From: Bacillota bacterium
Lineage (GTDB): Bacteria > Bacillota > Limnochordia > Darwinibacteriales > Darwinibacteriaceae
Assembly: GCA_012518325.1 (NCBI GenBank)
Contig: JAAYSR010000276.1
Span: forward strand, 1-13,944
DNA: 13,944 nt
Reading direction: 5' to 3'
In this document: positions 6,950-12,976 of the stretch, one piece after another
Numbering within the stretch: position 1 is the first letter of the stretch
How the letters are laid out: the number at the start of each line of letters is the position of its first letter
Program-made: the position numbers and the translations under genes
Notes under the pieces: generated by a model
Seen by the model: only the letters and a program-made list of their open reading frames with translations
Database searches by the model: none
Told to the model about the DNA's origin: nothing

Positions 6950-7975
6950 TTAGGACCAGGGCTTGACAATAACCTTGATAGAGTCATCTTCCATTTGCTT
7001 CAAGACAGCATCCTGTACCCCGTCCAGGCCATACCTATGTGTGATCAGAGGGCTGATGTTCAGCCGATTCTCGTTGATCAGACTGACTGCCCTTTGCTGG
7101 GTGTCGGGGTTGATGAAGGAGCCCGCGATCTTAAGCTCTTTGGAAAACACAGAGAACAGATCCAGGGGGAATGTAACCCCCGGTTTGGGAACGCTGAACA
7201 GCACGATGTTGGCTCCTTTGCCGGCCACTTCAAAGGCCTGCCGGGTTGCTGCAGGGTGGCCCACACACTCAATTACTACATCCGCTCCCCGGGAGACTAT
7301 CCTGCGCACTGCCTGACCCGGCTCTTCCTCAAAGGGGTTTATGGCAAAATTAGCTCCATTTGCCAGGCCTATCTCCCTGCGCAGCGCCACAGGCTCGCTA
7401 AGAATTATCGTCGCCGCACCCGCGAGCTTAGCCAGCTGTACCATCAGCTGCCCAATGGCACCGCCCCCTATAACACAAACCGACGACCCGGATTCAATTT
7501 GCGCCAAGTCTACCCCATGAATGCAGCAGGCCAGGGGCTCAGCCATGGCTCCCACTTCGGGATCAACATGGTCTGCCAGGCGGAAGGCCTGTTTTTCCGG
7601 CACAACGCTGTACTCGGCAAAGCCTCCATGCCGGTTCACTCCAATCGCTGTCAGATTTTCACAGTGCTGCTTTTTCCCGCTGCGGCAGTAATAGCATTTT
7701 TGACAATAGATGTTCGGATCAATGGCAACCTTGTCGCCGACCTTGACTGAAGTGACCGCACTGCCTATTTCCACAACCTCCCCTGCATACTCATGGCCGA
7801 GGACAATCGGCGGAGTCACGTCAGCGCTTCCTTTGCCGCCCTGAAAGATGCTGATATCTGTTCCGCATACCCCGGCAGCCAGATTGCGAACCCTGATCTC
7901 ATCAGGAAGCAGGGCAGGATCCTCTATTGTCTCTGTCTCAAACTCTCCCGGCCCCAGAAAAAGTGATGCCCTCAT
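6950..7975 (-). CDS. Zinc-dependent medium-chain alcohol/polyol dehydrogenase (sorbitol/threonine dehydrogenase-like)
   Basis: This cytoplasmic NAD(P)-dependent oxidoreductase of 341 residues is full length for the family. Catalytic zinc ligands are visible: C37 in GVCGTD, H61-E62 in GHEYAG, and E146 in AEPLACC. The four structural-zinc cysteines are C91, C94, C97 and C105. The Rossmann glycine motif VIGGGAIG spans about 168-175, with an acidic residue after the second strand (ILSEP), which favours NAD over NADP. The pattern is closest to sorbitol, threonine and butanediol dehydrogenases that oxidise secondary alcohols. The ATG at 7973-7975 follows an AAGGGGGAG Shine-Dalgarno. It is the first gene of a unit with the MFS transporter at 5675-6943, suggesting uptake or export plus oxidation of the same compound. 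I see no convincing promoter hexamers upstream. Confidence 0.94.
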   Translation of the reverse strand: MRASLFLGPGEFETETIEDPALLPDEIRVRNLAAGVCGTDISIFQGGKGSADVTPPIVLGHEYAGEVVEIGSAVTSVKVGDKVAIDPNIYCQKCYYCRSGKKQHCENLTAIGVNRHGGFAEYSVVPEKQAFRLADHVDPEVGAMAEPLACCIHGVDLAQIESGSSVCVIGGGAIGQLMVQLAKLAGAATIILSEPVALRREIGLANGANFAINPFEEEPGQAVRRIVSRGADVVIECVGHPAATRQAFEVAGKGANIVLFSVPKPGVTFPLDLFSVFSKELKIAGSFINPDTQQRAVSLINENRLNISPLITHRYGLDGVQDAVLKQMEDDSIKVIVKPWS

Positions 7976-8150
7976 GCAACTCCCCCTTGCAATCTCACTT
8001 TGCTGATTGTTGTTTCTTTGTGAAAAAAGCTAAAGTAATATTTCTCCAAGGAGCACCGCAAGACCTTTTCTTCGCTAAAAACATAACGTAAGTAAAGGAC
8101 ATTAACCCTCCCATGACGAATTGGAATCTCTAGGGAAAGGAGGAAAAAAG
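7976..8150. other. Divergent intergenic region between dehydrogenase and ankyrin genes
   Basis: This 175-base, AT-rich gap must hold the start signals for the leftward dehydrogenase unit and the rightward ankyrin gene. Apart from the two ribosome binding sites I find no promoter pair close enough to consensus to mark. Confidence 0.5.
8136..8143 (+). promoter_or_regulatory. Ribosome binding site that sets a TTG start
   Basis: AAAGGAGG lies 7 bases before the TTG at 8151. It supports this TTG rather than the in-frame TTG at 8121, which would place the Shine-Dalgarno inside the coding region. Confidence 0.8.
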
Positions 8151-8918
8151 TTGGAAACAAGGCGAACTGTCACTCTAGTATGTCTGGTATCTATTTTTCT
8201 CTTAGCCTTCGCTGCCGTCAGCCAGGCCAGCAGCCTTTTCGATGCCATTGAGAAAGGGGCTGCAGACAGGGTTAGGGATTATCTGTCGCAGGGGGCGGAT
8301 GTAAATGCCAATGAGGGAACGAACAATACACCCTTGTTTGTTGCTCTGAGGTACAACGCCAACCCTGAGATTATCCGCATTCTGATTGAAGCAGGGGCTA
8401 ACGTGAACGCCAGCGACAGGACGAAGGTAACACCGCTGATGTATGCTGCGGAATGGGAAGAAGATCCTGAGGTTGTCCGGATCCTGATCGAGGCAGGTGC
8501 GGACGTGAATGCTGCGGATGCAGACAGCTACACACCATTGATGTGTGCAGCAAGGCAGAACCAAAATCCGGAAGTTGTCGCCATTCTGATTGAAGCAGGG
8601 GCAGATCTGACTGCATTGGATATTGACGGCTGGTCAGCGCTGATTCTGGCTGCCACCCACAATACGAATCCTGAGATAATCCGTGCCCTTGTGGAAGCGG
8701 GCTCTGATGTTAACGAAACAGATGCCTATGATTATACGCCCCTTATGTACGCGGTGCTTTACAACACAAATCCTGACGTAGTGCAAATGCTCTTAGATTT
8801 AGGCGCAGACGCCTCCATGAGATCAGACGCTGACTTAACCGCCTTTGATTATGCTGCGTATAATCCAAATATAACCGATACCGATGTATACTGGTTATTA
8901 TACGAGGCGCAATTTTAA
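8151..8918 (+). CDS. Exported ankyrin-repeat protein
   Basis: The product is a 255-residue protein starting at TTG (8151). It opens with a signal peptide (METRRTVT, a hydrophobic core, likely cleavage after AVSQA), so it should act outside the cytoplasmic membrane. The rest is almost entirely ankyrin repeats: about six copies with a regular 34-residue period, each with TPLMYAA, a short NPE insertion, VVRILIEAG and ADVNA. The NPE between the helices makes each unit one residue longer than the usual 33. Ankyrin stacks bind partner proteins, and there is no enzymatic domain to suggest more. It faces the LRR protein gene at 9050-10309 tail to tail, with which it shares a terminator. It is not in an evident operon. 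The fold is certain; the role is unknown. Confidence 0.92.
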   Translation: METRRTVTLVCLVSIFLLAFAAVSQASSLFDAIEKGAADRVRDYLSQGADVNANEGTNNTPLFVALRYNANPEIIRILIEAGANVNASDRTKVTPLMYAAEWEEDPEVVRILIEAGADVNAADADSYTPLMCAARQNQNPEVVAILIEAGADLTALDIDGWSALILAATHNTNPEIIRALVEAGSDVNETDAYDYTPLMYAVLYNTNPDVVQMLLDLGADASMRSDADLTAFDYAAYNPNITDTDVYWLLYEAQF

Positions 8919-8980
8919 CTAATAAGACGGAAAGCTCACGTCTTCCATCCAAGAACCATTATTTTGGCGCCAAGAAAAAG

Positions 8981-9010
8981 GGAGGGTCCACTGAGGACAC
9001 CTCCTTTTTT
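8981..9010. terminator. Bidirectional rho-independent terminator
   Basis: GGAGGGTCC (8981-8989) pairs with GGACACCTCC (8995-9004) with one bulged A. It is followed on the plus strand by TTTTTT (9005-9010) and on the minus strand by CTTTTTC. It ends both the ankyrin gene (+) and the LRR gene (-). Confidence 0.9.
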
Positions 9011-9049
9011 GATATAGCCTGCGGCAGAACGGAACCCCCTCTATGGCAG

Positions 9050-10309
9050 CTAATAGCGGACGATCACCCCGCGTTCGTCTAACTCCGATATGACCTTAAG
9101 TGCGTCCGACTCGTCCGACGTGTCGAAGTCATTCTCATCAATATATAAGAAGAACACATTGGGCAGCGTTAGCAGGGGGCTTAGATCCCTGATGCGATTT
9201 CCCCGTAGATCCAGATGCTCGAGGCTTTCCAGACCTGACAAAGGGCTGATGTCACTTGTATTGGTTTCAACCAGGTACAATGCCAACAGGTTCGTCAAAT
9301 CCGCCAAAGGCCCGATGTCGCTGAGGTTGGGAAGGTTGAAAAGTGCGAGATCTATCAGCTCTGTCAGGCTGGATAACGCACTGAGATCTGTGAGTTCCAA
9401 ATTCGACGAAAGACCAAGATGTGTGATGCTCTTAAACTCAGACAAATGGCCGATATCTGTGATGTGGTTGGAAGTGAGCTCTAAAAACTCCAGCCTCGGC
9501 ATGCTGCTTAACTCGCTTAACTCACTGATTCGGTTATACGCCAGATCAAGGTAATATAGGCGGGGCAGAGTTCCCAGCTTGGGCTCAACGATCTCGTTCT
9601 TGGAAAGCTTCAGCGTTGTAAGGTTCAGAAGACTTGACAAGGGACTGATATCCGTGATTCTGTTTTCGTCCAGGGCAAGGAACTCGAGTCTGCTCAATTT
9701 TGCTAACGGACTGAGATCCTCGATTTCATTTCTTTCCAAGTAAAGCCATTCTAGGCTCGTCAAACCCGACAAAGCACTGACATCACTGATTTTATTATTG
9801 GTCAGTGACAGGTACAAAAGGTTTGTCAGATCACTCAGCGGACTTAGGTCGTGCACTTCATTATCGCTTAGGTTGAGAGTCTCGAGACTGGTCAACCCCG
9901 ACAGGGGGCTGATGTCGCTGAGACCGTTTTCGTCCAGATGAAGTTCCCGCAATTCTGTTAAGCCTGACAATGGGCTCAGATCGCTGATCTGATTGCGGCT
10001 CAAGCCTAGAAACCTTAGATTTGACAAGTGTTCAATGCCTGTAAGGTCTGTGATACCCTCTTCCCAAGCTCTCAAATCAGTAATGCCGCGCACATCATCA
10101 AGGGTAATTACTTCGCTGGGCTTGTCGATAGTGTGACGCACTACCTGCTCCAAAGCCGGATCTGGGAAAAGCCCCTCCTCTTCTTGCTCCTGCTGGGCGA
10201 ATGCAGCCGGTATCACTGCTAAGCCCGCAAATGTAAGCAGCAACAAAGCTGCCAGCAATGACCAGGCCGCTCGCCGATATGCTGCCTTCTCTATCACGTG
10301 GATTCTCAT
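9050..10309 (-). CDS. Secreted internalin-like leucine-rich-repeat protein
   Basis: The 419-residue product has a long signal peptide: basic MRIHVIEKAAYRR, a leucine/alanine core, and cleavage near PAAFA, about residue 38. A cap follows (FPDPALEQVVRHTI ... ITLDDVRGITDL) that is typical of bacterial internalin-type LRR proteins. About 14 repeats of 22 residues then run from roughly 88 to 395, with the pattern LSPLSGLTxLxxLxLxxNxIsD. The repeat with PKLGTLPRL is one residue short, and two of the repeats after it (ending ELTD and NLSD) are one residue longer. There is no LPXTG, SLH, transmembrane or other anchor at the C-terminus (ends GVIVRY), so it is probably released or loosely attached. The start ATG (10307-10309) follows TGGAGGAG at 7 bases. 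Such proteins present a curved surface for protein binding; the partner is unknown. Confidence 0.93.
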   Translation of the reverse strand: MRIHVIEKAAYRRAAWSLLAALLLLTFAGLAVIPAAFAQQEQEEEGLFPDPALEQVVRHTIDKPSEVITLDDVRGITDLRAWEEGITDLTGIEHLSNLRFLGLSRNQISDLSPLSGLTELRELHLDENGLSDISPLSGLTSLETLNLSDNEVHDLSPLSDLTNLLYLSLTNNKISDVSALSGLTSLEWLYLERNEIEDLSPLAKLSRLEFLALDENRITDISPLSSLLNLTTLKLSKNEIVEPKLGTLPRLYYLDLAYNRISELSELSSMPRLEFLELTSNHITDIGHLSEFKSITHLGLSSNLELTDLSALSSLTELIDLALFNLPNLSDIGPLADLTNLLALYLVETNTSDISPLSGLESLEHLDLRGNRIRDLSPLLTLPNVFFLYIDENDFDTSDESDALKVISELDERGVIVRY

Positions 10310-10342
10310 CAGACCACTCCTCCAGATGTCCAGTTTTGACTA

Positions 10343-10368
10343 ATAGTTCTCGCTGTTATTTGAACTAT
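10343..10368. repeat. Inverted repeat in the LRR/peroxidase intergenic region
   Basis: ATAGTTC (10343-10349) and GAACTAT (10362-10368) are perfect inverted arms separated by 12 bases, about 35-60 bases upstream of the LRR gene start. It could be an operator or a 5' leader hairpin for the LRR gene. I see no clear promoter hexamers for that gene. Confidence 0.35.
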
Positions 10369-10395
10369 CCTTCCTGGATTTGCCAAAAAAGGAGA

Positions 10396-10424
10396 TTGCC
10401 ATCTTGCCGCCGCTGCTGTATATT
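10396..10424 (+). promoter_or_regulatory. Sigma-A-like promoter of the peroxidase-ohrR operon
   Basis: -35 TTGCCA (10396-10401), a 17-base spacer, and -10 TATATT (10419-10424). Transcription would start near 10431, inside the first palindrome at 10423-10441, so a bound repressor would block polymerase directly. Confidence 0.7.
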
Positions 10425-10453
10425 AATTGTACACAATTTAATTGCCTGCAATT
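10423..10453. promoter_or_regulatory. Double palindromic operator, probably for the OhrR-type regulator
   Basis: Two 6-2-6 palindromes lie side by side: AATTGT-AC-ACAATT (10425-10438, extending to TTAATTGT/ACAATTTAA) and AATTGC-CT-GCAATT (10440-10453). Their centres are 15 bases apart. AATTGT/ACAATT half-sites are like those described for OhrR operators in Bacillus. They overlap the -10 and start point of the peroxidase promoter and end just before its Shine-Dalgarno. The downstream gene encodes an OhrR homologue, which makes autoregulation the natural reading. Confidence 0.7.
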
Positions 10454-10468
10454 TTAAGGAGGAAACCT

Positions 10469-11017
10469 ATGAGAATATACGATTTTGACTACACGTCCAT
10501 CGAAGGCAGGCCAGTGCAGTTGTCTGAACATAAGGGCAAGGTGCTGCTCATCGTTAACACCGCCAGCAAATGCGGTTTTACCCCTCAATACAGGGGACTG
10601 CAGAGTCTGTACGACACCTACCGCGATCAAGGATTTGAAGTAATCGGCTTTCCCTGCAACCAGTTCATGGATCAAGAGCCCGGCAGCGAAGATGAGATCG
10701 CAGAGTTCTGTTCTGTAAAGTATGGTGTCACCTTTCCCCTTTCACAGAAGGTGGATGTCAGAGGCGAGAGTGCCATTCCGCTTTTTCAGTATCTTACCTC
10801 CCAACAACGCTTTGCAGGACTGGGCAAAAGCGTCAAGGCCAAGGCAATGGAAGTTATGCTCAGGGCAAAATACAAAGACGGCTATTCCGACGACCAGATC
10901 AAATGGAATTTCACCAAGTTTCTCATTGACCGGGAAGGAAGAGTTGCAGGCCGGTATGAACCTAATGTAGAACCCGAGGCCATTGCGGCGGACATTGAGG
11001 AGCTGCTGGCCCAATGA
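10469..11017 (+). CDS. Glutathione peroxidase family protein (probably thioredoxin-dependent peroxidase)
   Basis: This cytoplasmic thiol peroxidase of 182 residues reduces hydrogen peroxide or lipid/organic hydroperoxides. The start ATG follows AAGGAGG by 6 bases. Catalytic residues are all present: peroxidatic C35 in NTASKCGFTPQY (Cys, not selenocysteine), Q65 in FPCNQF, and W146-N147 in KWNFTKFLIDREG. C81 (EFCSVKYGVTFP) sits where the resolving cysteine of two-cysteine, thioredoxin-dependent members lies, so thioredoxin rather than glutathione is the likely reductant. The segment before the WNF motif (about 108-145) is roughly 15-20 residues longer than in the shortest bacterial members. 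Its stop overlaps the ATG of the OhrR-type regulator gene, so the two are co-translated and probably induced together by organic peroxide. Confidence 0.95.
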   Translation: MRIYDFDYTSIEGRPVQLSEHKGKVLLIVNTASKCGFTPQYRGLQSLYDTYRDQGFEVIGFPCNQFMDQEPGSEDEIAEFCSVKYGVTFPLSQKVDVRGESAIPLFQYLTSQQRFAGLGKSVKAKAMEVMLRAKYKDGYSDDQIKWNFTKFLIDREGRVAGRYEPNVEPEAIAADIEELLAQ

Positions 11018-11439
11018 ACGAAGCTCTGCGACTTGAGAATCAGCTGTGCTTTCCCCTCTACGCTGCTGCAAAGGCGGTGACAAACAGCTATAAGCCGTTT
11101 TTGGAGAGTATCAATCTCACTTATACGCAGTACATTGTAATGCTGGTCCTGTGGGAAAAACAGAACATTACGGTAAAAGACTTAGGCGCATGCCTCTATC
11201 TTGATTCAGGCACCCTGACCCCCTTGCTGAAGCGCCTGGAAGCCAAGGGATACATCCATAGACAACGTTCTCCGGAAGATGAAAGAGTTGTAGAAATCGT
11301 TCTTTCCTCGTCAGGTGAGGGTCTGAGAGACAAGGCCCGGGAAATTCCGAAGCAAATGGCCCAGTGCCTGCCCCTCACCGACGACGAAGCATCTACGCTC
11401 TATCGGCTGCTTTACAAAATTCTCGAGCAAACATGCTGA
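11014..11439 (+). CDS. ohrR: Organic-peroxide-sensing MarR-family repressor, OhrR-type
   Basis: The product is a 141-residue dimeric winged-helix repressor. The N-terminus LENQLCFPLYAAAK is nearly identical to the sensing region of Bacillus OhrR and places the reactive cysteine at C12, with the partner tyrosines Y26, Y37 and Y40 also visible. The recognition region LYLDSGTLTPLLKRLE (about 61-76) and the wing RQRSPEDERVVEI (about 83-95) match the family closely. Further cysteines at C60, C118 and C141 raise the option of a two-cysteine disulphide switch like that of Xanthomonas OhrR, rather than the one-cysteine Bacillus mechanism. The gene overlaps the peroxidase stop by four bases (ATGA). 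It likely represses this operon through the palindromes at 10423-10453. Oxidation of C12 would release DNA. No ohr gene is in the window. Confidence 0.93.
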   Translation: MNEALRLENQLCFPLYAAAKAVTNSYKPFLESINLTYTQYIVMLVLWEKQNITVKDLGACLYLDSGTLTPLLKRLEAKGYIHRQRSPEDERVVEIVLSSSGEGLRDKAREIPKQMAQCLPLTDDEASTLYRLLYKILEQTC

Positions 11440-11454
11440 CTGCGAGATAATCGA

Positions 11455-11490
11455 GGAGGAGGCTGCCCGTTGGCTGAGCAGCCCACCTCC
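11455..11490 (+). other. Stem-loop after ohrR, possible terminator or mRNA-stabilising hairpin
   Basis: GGCTGC (11461-11466) pairs with GCAGCC (11478-11483), and the outer GGAGG (11455-11459) pairs with CCTCC (11486-11490), with small interior mismatches. It lies 16 bases after the ohrR stop codon. No U-run follows on the plus strand (CACACCGCC), so intrinsic termination is uncertain. The hairpin could work with Rho or protect the 3' end. Confidence 0.5.
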
Positions 11491-11698
11491 CACACCGCCT
11501 CGCATACCTCTCCAACTTTCTACTTTCAAACCTCCATATCTTGTGGACTGCACTGAGAGGCTGACTGCAACTGGGAGGCAATGCTTTTTAAACTCCAACC
11601 ATGATTGAATGGTTACATGAGAACGAAAACTTGCCAGGCACATCCGGGCTCCGACTGTCATAGGCTGGTCAATACTGGAAAAGTCAGAGGAGACAAGG
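11491..11698. other. Intergenic region before the split-permease genes
   Basis: The region holds no credible coding frame. An open minus-strand frame crosses it but reads antisense into ohrR and has no family features. The last 10 bases carry an AGAGGAGA-type Shine-Dalgarno for the gene at 11699. I cannot identify a confident promoter, although one is expected here. Confidence 0.5.
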
Positions 11699-12253
11699 AT
11701 GAAGAGATCGCTTTTGATTATTTCAACTTCTACACTGGCATTTATCATCATTACCTACGTCGCTGGGGGCATTAGTTTCTTGGCAGAAGGTTTTCGCATC
11801 TCTCTGAATACTGCCCTGGAGTCTGCACTCATGCTGACGGCGTCCTTTCTGATCATAGGCCAAATCCAGGTGCTGCTTTCCAAAGCAGAGCTTGATAAGT
11901 GGCTGCAGAAATTCAGCGGGCTAAGGGGAGTCGCTGTGAGTGCCCTGGCCGGGGGCGTGTTTCCCGGCGGACCGTATGTCTATTACCCATTCGTGGCCAG
12001 CTTCAAGGGAAAGGGCATACCCTTTTACATCATCATTTCATTCTTGTACGGGAAGATGCTCTTTGATGTAACGCGCATTCCCATGGAAATAAGTCTGATC
12101 AGTCCAAGTGTGGCCGTGGTGAGAAATCTAATCACACTGCCGATTCCGATTATCATAGGGCTTACGGCAGAGCGGTTCTTTGCCGATCGCACAATCGACA
12201 GCATTATGCAGAGGATGGGTGAAGCAGATGGCTCAGACCACCATCATTCTTAG
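11699..12253 (+). CDS. Half-size membrane permease, N-terminal partner (YraQ/ArsP-like)
   Basis: This integral membrane protein of 184 residues has about five hydrophobic segments (roughly 4-24, 41-60, 75-101, 107-127 and 141-157). The core ALAGGVFPGGPYVYYPF (about 82-98) and the following SFLYGKMLFDVTRIPMEISL recall the conserved loops of the COG0701/UPF0718 permease family (YraQ, ArsP). It lacks the CSC-type cysteines seen in many of those proteins, so arsenic export is not supported. It ATG-starts behind GTCAGAGGAGACAAGG. Its 3' end overlaps the next gene by 26 bases, and the last residues (GSDHHHS) are a histidine-rich tail that may simply reflect the overlap or may bind metal. It aligns residue for residue with the downstream product, indicating two halves of one transporter. 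Confidence 0.75.
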   Translation: MKRSLLIISTSTLAFIIITYVAGGISFLAEGFRISLNTALESALMLTASFLIIGQIQVLLSKAELDKWLQKFSGLRGVAVSALAGGVFPGGPYVYYPFVASFKGKGIPFYIIISFLYGKMLFDVTRIPMEISLISPSVAVVRNLITLPIPIIIGLTAERFFADRTIDSIMQRMGEADGSDHHHS

Positions 12254-12719
12254 CATCCTGGCTCTCATGCTTGTGCTGGTCAATGCCAAGACAACCGGCA
12301 AACATCTGGACGGGCTGAAGTCGGGGGCAAAACAGCTGCTGCAGGCCGCCCCCCTGATCTTAGGTGCCTTCATCCTCGCGGGCATGATTGAAGTTCTAGT
12401 CCCTGCGGAGTTTGTCCAGAACCGGCTGTCAGCGGAAGCTGGGTTCAGGGGAATTCTGCTAGGGTCATTAGGCGGAATGCTCTTGGCCATGGGCCCCTAT
12501 GCCGCCTTTCCCATAATAGGGTCCATCCTGGCTGCAGGCGCAGGCATGGGGACAGTTGTCGCAATTATCACCAGTTTTTGCATTCTGGGCATGATCAAAG
12601 CACCATTTGAAGCCGCGTTTCTTGGGCCGAAGTTCCTGATCTGCAAAATGCTTGCCAGTATACCCTTCTGCATCTCTGCTGGTCTAATAGCGCATTTTGT
12701 GGAGAAGGCGTTTCTCTAG
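12228..12719 (+). CDS. Half-size membrane permease, C-terminal partner (YraQ/ArsP-like)
   Basis: The product is a 163-residue membrane protein with about five hydrophobic segments. I chose the ATG at 12228 (MAQTTIIL), inside the previous gene, because an earlier in-frame TTG (12180) would add 16 polar residues lying deep in the upstream coding sequence. The ribosome binding site is weak, so translational coupling is likely. Its core GGMLLAMGPYAAFPIIGS (about 82-99), followed by SFCILGMIKAPFEAAFLGP, is the counterpart of GGVFPGGPYVYYPFVAS and SFLYGKMLFDVTRIP in the partner. Membrane segments and loops occur in the same order. The AGMIEVLVPAEFVQNRL segment before it resembles the family N-terminal region. 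The two products probably pair to form one pore. The substrate is unknown. A terminator follows. Confidence 0.75.
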   Translation: MAQTTIILSILALMLVLVNAKTTGKHLDGLKSGAKQLLQAAPLILGAFILAGMIEVLVPAEFVQNRLSAEAGFRGILLGSLGGMLLAMGPYAAFPIIGSILAAGAGMGTVVAIITSFCILGMIKAPFEAAFLGPKFLICKMLASIPFCISAGLIAHFVEKAFL

Positions 12720-12744
12720 CAAAAAACTGCATCCATCTAGAAAA

Positions 12745-12769
12745 GGGAGGCCGCGACGCCTTCCTTTTT
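12745..12769 (+). terminator. Rho-independent terminator of the split-permease operon
   Basis: GGGAGGC (12745-12751) pairs with GCCTTCC (12758-12764), including one G-U pair, around a 6-base loop and is followed by TTTTT (12765-12769). It begins 25 bases after the stop codon. Confidence 0.85.
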
Positions 12770-12864
12770 ATGATGTACACTTCTCTTAATCCTGCCGCAA
12801 AGTGTCGCCTTACATGGACTTTCTGAAGTTTAATCTGTCACGTTAGGAAATTTTTGCGATAGAG

Positions 12865-12896
12865 AATCCACTAAAAAGATTACTTTTTAGTGGATT
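12865..12896. repeat. Perfect 14-bp inverted repeat upstream of the RpiR promoter
   Basis: AATCCACTAAAAAG (12865-12878) and CTTTTTAGTGGATT (12883-12896) are exact inverted complements around ATTA. The right arm ends 3 bases before the -35 hexamer of the RpiR gene. It could be an operator, for example for autoregulation by the RpiR protein, or a second transcription barrier after the split-permease operon. Confidence 0.8.
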
Positions 12897-12899
12897 TTG

Positions 12900-12929
12900 T
12901 TGACAAAAACAATCACGTTGTGCTAAAGT
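12900..12929 (+). promoter_or_regulatory. Promoter of the RpiR-family gene
   Basis: -35 TTGACA (12900-12905, perfect), an 18-base spacer, and -10 TAAAGT (12924-12929, 4/6). An alternative pair a little downstream is TTGTGC (12918-12923) with TATATC (12940-12945) at 16 bases. Confidence 0.55.
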
Positions 12930-12976
12930 CATGACAGTCTATATCTCATTCAAAAAAAGGGCGATGAGAGTATCCC

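Noticed and set aside
6878..7750. Long plus-strand open frame of about 290 codons opposite the dehydrogenase gene
   Set aside because: It is antisense to a full-length, motif-complete zinc dehydrogenase, has no ribosome binding site and no recognisable domain; it is a shadow frame.
9090..9554. Plus-strand open frame opposite the LRR gene
   Set aside because: Serine/arginine-rich composition is the expected complement of LRR codons; it mirrors the repeat period and has no start signals.
10343..10368. Idea that the ATAGTTC/GAACTAT inverted repeat is a second OhrR site
   Set aside because: Its half-site differs from AATTGT/ACAATT and its 12-base spacing does not match the 2-base spacing of the palindromes at 10425-10453.
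11311..11751. Minus-strand open frame spanning the ohrR 3' end and the following gap
   Set aside because: It overlaps two real plus-strand genes, lacks a Shine-Dalgarno, and shows no family features.
11699..12719. Calling the half-permease pair an arsenic efflux system (ArsP)
   Set aside because: The conserved cysteine motif of many UPF0718 proteins is missing and no ars genes are nearby.
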